Assembly: GCA_010021705.1 (NCBI GenBank)
Contig: RGMU01000096.1
Span: 1 to 6,210, forward strand
DNA length: 6,210 nt
Direction of reading: 5' to 3'
Source: Chitinophagia bacterium
GTDB taxonomy: Bacteria > Bacteroidota > Bacteroidia > Chitinophagales > Chitinophagaceae
Shown: piece after piece, positions 1-4,022 of the stretch
Layout of the letters: every line of letters starts with the position of its first letter
Numbering within the stretch: position 1 is the stretch's first letter
Position numbers and translations under genes: made by a program
Notes under the pieces: generated by a model
What the model was told of the DNA's origin: nothing
Seen by the model: only the letters and a program-made list of their open reading frames with translations
The model's database searches: none

Positions 1-1514
1 GCCGGTTGAATGTCGCTTAGGCTGTTAGCTGTGGCTATAAACATTACTTTGCTTAGGTCAAACTCCAATTCTAAGTAATTGTCATAAAAAGAATTGTTTT
101 GTTCAGGGTCAAGTATTTCTAAAAGCGCAGAACTTGGGTCGCCTCTAAAATCTTTACCCATTTTGTCTATTTCGTCTAATATAAATACCGGATTAGCCGA
201 TTTCACCTTTCTTAACTGCTGTATAATTCTACCCGGCATTGCCCCAATGTAGGTTTTTCTGTGCCCCCTTAGTTCGCTTTCGTCATGCAAGCCGCCTAAG
301 CTAACGCGCACATATTTGCGTTTAACAGCCGATGCAATGCTTTTACCCAAAGAAGTTTTGCCTATACCCGGAGGTCCTACAAAGCATAGTATGGGCGATT
401 TTAGGTCGCCTTTCAGTTTTAATACTGCAAGGTATTCTAAAATGCGGTCTTTAATTTTTTCCATGCCATAATGGTCTTCGTCAAGCACCTTTTGGGATTT
501 TTTAAGGTCGTATCGGTCTTCAGTGTACTGTTCCCAAGGCAGGTCAAGCATAAGGTCAAGGTGGTTATATATCACCGAATAATCAGGGGTGCTGGGGTGC
601 ATCCTTTCCAACTTTTCAATGTTCTTTTTGAAAAGCTCTTTGGCTGCATTGGGCATGGCAATGGATTCGGCACGCTTTTGAAGGTCTCTTATTTCTCGCT
701 CGTTAGGGTCTCCGCCTAATTCTTCTTTAATAGACTTCATTTGCTGCTGCAAGAAATATTCCCGCTGCTGCTTATCTATATCTGCCCTTGTTTTGTTGGT
801 GATTTCATTTTTTAACTCTACCAACTGTAATTCCGCCTGCAAAAATTGCAATAATTTTTCTGCCCGGCGCATTATGCCATTTTCTTCCAAAAGCGACTGT
901 TTTTCTGCCAATTTGGCAGATATGTTAGACGCTATAAAGTGCATTAGAAATGGCTGGCTCTCAATATTGCGCAATATCACCGCAGCTTCAGAGGGTATAT
1001 TGGGCGACATTTGCGCTATTTTTTCAGAATAGTCTTTTATAGAAGACATCAGCGCATTAAAACCGGCATCGTTTTTAGGGTAGGTATCTTCTAAATAAGC
1101 TACTCTGGCAGCAAAGTAAGGGCTTTCGCTTAGCATTTCTGTCCAGGTAAACCTTATGCGCCCCATGATAAATATGGTAATATTACCGTCAGGCATTTTA
1201 ATTTGCTTCACTACCTTAGCCAGCGTGCCGGTGCGGTAAAGGTCATCGGCACTTGGAGAGTCGCTATTTGAGTCATTTTGAGCCACTACGCCTATCCATT
1301 TTTTGTTTTTTTGAGCCTCGCTGATAGCCGCAATAGATTTTTCTCGAGCTACGGTAATGGGTAGCACCACATTCGGAAATAAAACCGTATTTTTTAATAC
1401 AAGCAATGGCACCTCATTAGGTATGGAGGCTTTTTCATCTTCGTCCATTTCCTCTTCACCTAACGGAACTATGGGCATGAACTCCATTTCTTGTTCGCTT
1501 TGACTAAATAACAT
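1..1514 (-). CDS. lon: ATP-dependent Lon protease, N-terminal 504 residues (3' end outside window)
   Basis: Cytoplasmic AAA+ serine protease that unfolds and degrades damaged and selected regulatory proteins. Read on the minus strand from ATG 1514-1512, the frame is open to the left edge. An N-terminal LAN substrate-binding domain starts near residue 35 (VPLLVLKNTVLFPN). Around residues 260-290 there is a Gln/Lys-rich helical stretch (QQREYFLQQQMKSIKEELGG), a Lon hallmark. The AAA+ module follows: Walker A GPPGIGKT at residues 380-387 (positions 377-354), then LRGHRKTYIGAMPGRI, which is very typical of Lon, and Walker B FILDEIDK at 444-451. The last visible residues, ATANSLSDIQP, are the sensor-1 region. 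The rest of the AAA+ module and the Ser-Lys protease domain, about 300 residues, lie outside. Met10 and Met13 are alternative starts, but the first ATG is kept because nothing argues against it. It is transcribed divergently from the signalling genes. Confidence 0.96.
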   Translation of the reverse strand, partial: MLFSQSEQEMEFMPIVPLGEEEMDEDEKASIPNEVPLLVLKNTVLFPNVVLPITVAREKSIAAISEAQKNKKWIGVVAQNDSNSDSPSADDLYRTGTLAKVVKQIKMPDGNITIFIMGRIRFTWTEMLSESPYFAARVAYLEDTYPKNDAGFNALMSSIKDYSEKIAQMSPNIPSEAAVILRNIESQPFLMHFIASNISAKLAEKQSLLEENGIMRRAEKLLQFLQAELQLVELKNEITNKTRADIDKQQREYFLQQQMKSIKEELGGDPNEREIRDLQKRAESIAMPNAAKELFKKNIEKLERMHPSTPDYSVIYNHLDLMLDLPWEQYTEDRYDLKKSQKVLDEDHYGMEKIKDRILEYLAVLKLKGDLKSPILCFVGPPGIGKTSLGKSIASAVKRKYVRVSLGGLHDESELRGHRKTYIGAMPGRIIQQLRKVKSANPVFILDEIDKMGKDFRGDPSSALLEILDPEQNNSFYDNYLELEFDLSKVMFIATANSLSDIQP

Positions 1515-1577
1515 TTAAAACAAACTGTAATTCTAAATTATGATGTAATTATAACCGGAACAGCTATTTGTTACATT

Positions 1578-1610
1578 GAAAGGTAAATATACATCAATAG
1601 CCATGCCAAA
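1578..1610 (-). promoter_or_regulatory. Possible lon promoter, Bacteroidota type
   Basis: On the minus strand, TTTG (1610-1607) is followed after 21 bp by TACCTTTC (1585-1578), a 7 of 8 match to the Bacteroidota -7 element TAnnTTTG paired with a -33 TTTG. It would give a lon leader of roughly 60 nt. The motif is weak and was found by eye; short motifs of this kind occur often by chance in AT-rich DNA. Confidence 0.3.
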
Positions 1611-1648
1611 TGTGAAGATAGGTATATATTGGCAGAAAATAGGGTTGT

Positions 1649-1657
1649 TTATACACA
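1649..1657 (+). promoter_or_regulatory. DnaA box (TTATACACA)
   Basis: TTATACACA is a perfect match to the degenerate DnaA-box consensus TTWTNCACA. It has the same orientation as the second box and starts 20 bp before it, about two helical turns, so bound proteins would sit on the same face of the DNA. It lies in the divergent intergenic region, upstream of the possible lon promoter. Confidence 0.55.
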
Positions 1658-1668
1658 TAGCTAAATAG

Positions 1669-1677
1669 TTATCCACA
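1669..1677 (+). promoter_or_regulatory. DnaA box (canonical TTATCCACA)
   Basis: TTATCCACA is the exact canonical, high-affinity DnaA box known from many bacterial origins and DnaA-regulated promoters. Together with the box at 1649 it makes a direct pair in AT-rich intergenic DNA. It could be part of an origin, a DnaA-controlled promoter or a titration site; two boxes alone do not decide between these. Confidence 0.6.
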
Positions 1678-1834
1678 TTTTTTGTAGCAGTATACGTTAT
1701 TTTTTTGTAAGCACTCATGCTGATACCGTAAAAATTCGTAACTTTCCGTTTGATTTAGCTGAAAGTTGTTCTAATAGATTAATTTACCGTATTTGCGTTT
1801 ATTTGTACTATAGATACCCGATTGTTTTTATTAT

Positions 1835-1842
1835 TAAATTTG
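1835..1842 (+). promoter_or_regulatory. Possible -7 element before the response-regulator gene
   Basis: TAAATTTG matches the Bacteroidota -7 consensus TAnnTTTG exactly, seven bases before the ATG at 1850. No TTTG is seen at the expected -33 distance, and transcription from here would give a nearly leaderless message. It may be a chance match. Confidence 0.25.
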
Positions 1843-1849
1843 CCGTTTT

Positions 1850-2251
1850 ATGAACGAGATAGCTGTATTAATCGTAGAAGATGATACCATTGCCCGCATA
1901 ATTTTTAAGAAGTTGCTTACCCGCTTGGGCTATACGGCTTTAGAAGCCGTTAATGGGGAGCAAGCATTAGAGATGATAGATAGTCATCCTGAAATTACAC
2001 ACGTATTTTTAGACCTTAACATGCCTATATTAGACGGTTATGAGTTCTTAAAATTTATTAACTCGGGTAAAAAAACAAGAAATGTAGAAATCTTCATTAC
2101 ATCAGTCTCTGAATTCCGCGAATTTGAGGAAGAAGCAGCAGAAAAAAATGTGGATACTAAATTCGTATCCGGCTACAACAAAAAGCCTTATGACATGGCA
2201 AGAATTGCCAACTGTTTGCCACAAATCAACAATGTATTAAACAATAAGTAA
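1850..2251 (+). CDS. Single-domain CheY-like response regulator
   Basis: A 133-residue protein consisting of one receiver domain and no output domain, so it probably acts by protein-protein contact or as a relay intermediate. All phosphorylation residues are present: the acidic pair Asp11/Asp12 (LIVEDD), phosphoacceptor Asp55 in FLDLNMP, Thr84 in FITS, Tyr109, and Lys112-Pro113 in NKKPY. The spacing from Thr84 to Lys112 is 28 residues, against 22 in CheY, because an acidic, charged stretch (EFREFEEEAAEKN) lengthens the alpha-4 region. The ATG at 1850 gives a normal receiver start; no Shine-Dalgarno sequence is seen, as usual in Bacteroidota. The next gene starts 17-23 bp downstream on the same strand, so the two are probably co-transcribed and functionally linked. 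The cognate kinase is not known; the PAS kinase at 4023 is the nearest candidate. Confidence 0.93.
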   Translation: MNEIAVLIVEDDTIARIIFKKLLTRLGYTALEAVNGEQALEMIDSHPEITHVFLDLNMPILDGYEFLKFINSGKKTRNVEIFITSVSEFREFEEEAAEKNVDTKFVSGYNKKPYDMARIANCLPQINNVLNNK

Positions 2252-2268
2252 ACTTTACGCTAAACACT

Positions 2269-3351
2269 TTGCGTGTGAATCATATTTTATTTATAGATGA
2301 GGATAAAGCCACGCGTGATGCTGTAAAAATTACCGCAAAGCTCAATAATTTAAGTATTTGGGTGCCTGATACGCCCAAAGAAGCATTGCGTCTGCTTGAA
2401 AAAAATAGCTATCAAATAGTTTTTTGTAATACACACCTTTCTCACAGTTATACGCAAATCATTTTTAATTACATAAGATCTACAGACACTCACTATTTAA
2501 CGCGCTGCATATTGGTAAGCGATAAAGACAACAATTATAGTTTAAGAACGGCTATAGACTTTGGTGCGCATGACCTGCTATTAAAACCATTTACGGGAAA
2601 AGAATTATTACAAACCCTGCACGTGCACCGTGAGATATACGCCAAAAGCGAAGAAACATTTGAATTGTACATGCACAAGCAGGTGTTTAAGCTCTTAAAC
2701 AAAAATTTTAATCAAGAGCTACTAACCCCCATATATGCCATTATGAATGTGGCAAATATGCTGGAAAACTTAGAAGAAGATGATATGCCGGTTGTAAAAA
2801 CAGAATTGGCACATGTAATTCATGCCGGCACACAACGAATGACCCGTAATATTAACAATTTGCTTACCTATTCCTATTTTATGGCAAACAACAATTTGCA
2901 AAGTTTGCCGGCAAATACCCCCATCAATTTGTCAAAAACCTTAAAAAATATTCTATACCAATATGAATGCGGTAAAACAGCCGCACCTGCCATCATCACT
3001 TCACAAATTGTGGACAGCGGATACTGGAGCGGCATTCAGCACTTTATTGAAATATTGTTTACAGAATTGATAGACAATGCAGTGAAATTTTCACCACCAC
3101 ATGGCGTACCTCACGTTACATTAACTGCTATCAATCAAAGGTTTGAATTTACGGTAACTAATCCAATAGCTAAGCCTGTTTTTATTCAAACTGAAGAGTT
3201 GGCTCCCTTTAAGAAATTTCATAAAGATACCTCGCGCAACGGATTAGGATTAGGGCTTTATGTTGCCAAGTTGCTGTGCGGCTATTTCTCCTTATCGTTT
3301 GAAGTAAAGGCAGATAATAACTTGTTTTCCGTTATTGTTTGCAATGATTAG
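2269..3351 (+). CDS. Receiver-histidine kinase-like fusion lacking both phosphoacceptors (pseudo-hybrid kinase)
   Basis: A 360-residue soluble protein with the order receiver, DHp helix region, HATPase; there are no membrane segments. The receiver (about 5-120) keeps Asp10/Glu11/Asp12, Ser84 and Lys106-Pro107, but the phosphoacceptor position is Asn54 (AAT at 2428-2430), placed exactly by spacing: 30 residues to Ser84 and 52 to Lys106, as in CheY. The H-box at 148-154 reads NQELLTP where kinases have SHELRTP, so the catalytic His is Gln149 (CAA at 2713-2715), while Glu150 and Thr153 remain. The HATPase part keeps an N-box (TELIDNAVKFSP, 265-276), an F-box-like FKKFHKD and a strong G2 box (NGLGLGL, 324-330), but the G1 Asp appears as Asn298. 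No ATG is available: an in-frame stop lies at 2245-2247, so translation starts at TTG 2269 or GTG 2275. GTG would give MNHILFIDED, a very natural receiver start; residue numbers here use TTG. It is likely an allosteric partner or phosphatase, not a kinase. Confidence 0.88.
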   Translation: MRVNHILFIDEDKATRDAVKITAKLNNLSIWVPDTPKEALRLLEKNSYQIVFCNTHLSHSYTQIIFNYIRSTDTHYLTRCILVSDKDNNYSLRTAIDFGAHDLLLKPFTGKELLQTLHVHREIYAKSEETFELYMHKQVFKLLNKNFNQELLTPIYAIMNVANMLENLEEDDMPVVKTELAHVIHAGTQRMTRNINNLLTYSYFMANNNLQSLPANTPINLSKTLKNILYQYECGKTAAPAIITSQIVDSGYWSGIQHFIEILFTELIDNAVKFSPPHGVPHVTLTAINQRFEFTVTNPIAKPVFIQTEELAPFKKFHKDTSRNGLGLGLYVAKLLCGYFSLSFEVKADNNLFSVIVCND

Positions 3352-3366
3352 CCTGACCGGTTAATC
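3346..3366 (+). terminator. Small hairpin at the end of the receiver-kinase gene
   Basis: GATTAGCC (3346-3353) pairs with GGTTAATC (3359-3366) around a 5-base loop, giving an 8-bp stem with one G-U pair. It overlaps the stop codon at 3349. The DNA after it is AT-rich but has no clean T run, so it is at best a weak terminator or a stability or attenuation hairpin. It precedes the 61-bp gap before the next gene. Confidence 0.25.
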
Positions 3367-3412
3367 CATATATTTACAATATTTATTCACTAACTATATT
3401 ATATTTTTTCTT

Positions 3413-3952
3413 ATGTATTCCATAGGAATTTTAGAAGACAACGAGAGTCTTAGGCATTCTATAGAAGAGTATTTGCTTGCCACAAACAACTACATCATTA
3501 GCTTCTCTTACCCCAGCTATTTACGGCTAATGGTAGAAGAGCCTGAAATTCACCCCGACTTTGTGCTGTTGGACAACCATTTGGGCGACCTCTTGGGCAT
3601 AGATGCGATACCGGAAATAAAAAAGAAATTTCCGGCATCCTATATCATTATCATTACGGGTGATAAAGCAGAAGACTTTTTATTAAAAGCTATTCAGAAT
3701 GGGGCTTGCAGCTATGTGTATAAGCCGTTTAAAATGGTAGAGTTGGAAAGTGTGCTTAGGAATGTGGAACAAACGGGTAGCTTTCTGTCTCCGGAAATGC
3801 TTACTAAGCTATTTTACCAAATGAACCGGAAAACCGAGCCGGCAGAAGACCCACTAAGAGAAGTGCTTACTAAAAAAGAAATGGAGGTAGTCTTTCCATA
3901 CTGTGAACCACCACCTGAAAAACGTTTATCAAAAATTAGATGTGCAATCTAA
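3413..3952 (+). CDS. NarL/FixJ-type response regulator with broken C-terminal HTH
   Basis: The 179-residue product as encoded has an intact receiver: Glu8/Asp9 (ILEDN), phosphoacceptor Asp54 in LLDNHLGD, Thr82 in IITG and Lys104-Pro105 in YKPF. After a linker (about 118-150) the LuxR-type HTH begins normally with LTKKEMEVV (152-160), then turns into an unrelated, Pro/Cys-containing tail ending at TAA 3950-3952. The missing end of the HTH is present in the +1 frame at 3891-3983. Compared with NarL-type domains, about 19 residues (helix 2 and the turn) are absent, which means roughly 56 bp deleted and a frameshift. Intact relatives would be about 207 residues. The receiver should still be phosphorylatable, but DNA binding should be lost. 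It starts at ATG 3413, 61 bp after the receiver-kinase gene, and lies just upstream of the PAS kinase, its probable partner. It may be a pseudogene, a receiver-only remnant still in use, or an assembly error. Confidence 0.88.
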   Translation: MYSIGILEDNESLRHSIEEYLLATNNYIISFSYPSYLRLMVEEPEIHPDFVLLDNHLGDLLGIDAIPEIKKKFPASYIIIITGDKAEDFLLKAIQNGACSYVYKPFKMVELESVLRNVEQTGSFLSPEMLTKLFYQMNRKTEPAEDPLREVLTKKEMEVVFPYCEPPPEKRLSKIRCAI

Positions 3953-3983
3953 ATCACAATTATTGGCAAAATATCTGCGATAA
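3891..3983 (+). pseudogene. Out-of-frame remnant of the LuxR-type HTH (recognition-helix half)
   Basis: In the frame +1 to the upstream regulator, codons from 3891 read SFHTVNHHLKNVYQKL and continue through LAKYLR to TAA at 3981-3983. This is the recognition helix and final helix of a GerE/LuxR-type domain, with the typical TV-x-x-HL-x-x-x-Y-x-KL spacing. It has no start codon of its own and makes sense only as the displaced end of the gene at 3413. Its stop is 6 bp before ATG 3990 and 39 bp before ATG 4023, as expected for an operon in the undamaged ancestor. Confidence 0.85.
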
Positions 3984-4022
3984 ATACTTATGTTACTATT
4001 GCGTAATAATAGCCCAAACAGC

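Larger units (their letters stand above)
1515..1849. other. Divergent intergenic region between lon and the response-regulator gene
   Basis: This 335-bp AT-rich stretch separates the two divergent start codons and should contain promoters in both directions. I see two DnaA-box matches near its middle (listed separately), a possible lon promoter on the minus strand and a possible -7 element just before the plus-strand gene. A 61-codon open frame on the minus strand (1718-1533) crosses it, but its Ile/Tyr/Asn-rich translation resembles no family I know, so I do not call it a gene. No tRNA-like or other structured RNA was recognised. Confidence 0.8.

Noticed and set aside
471..1032. Two plus-strand open frames (471-719 and 793-1032) opposite lon
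   Set aside because: They lie antisense inside the strongly supported Lon coding frame, and their translations show no domain-like pattern.
1533..1718. 61-codon open frame on the minus strand in the intergenic region
   Set aside because: The translation is rich in Ile, Tyr and Asn, matches no family I recognise, and overlaps the DnaA boxes and the likely lon promoter; AT-rich intergenic DNA easily gives such frames.
1515..1849. Calling the intergenic region a chromosomal origin (oriC)
   Set aside because: Only two perfect boxes are present, with no clear unwinding element or further cluster, and there is no skew information in a window this small. It is kept as a finding, not a feature.
2252..2275. 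Possible hairpin ACGC...GCGT before the receiver-kinase start
   Set aside because: The stem is only 4 bp with a 10-base loop, too weak to support a terminator or attenuator.
3885..3900. Programmed ribosomal frameshift joining the two parts of the HTH regulator
   Set aside because: There is no slippery heptamer at the junction, and a frameshift could not restore the roughly 19 missing residues of the HTH.
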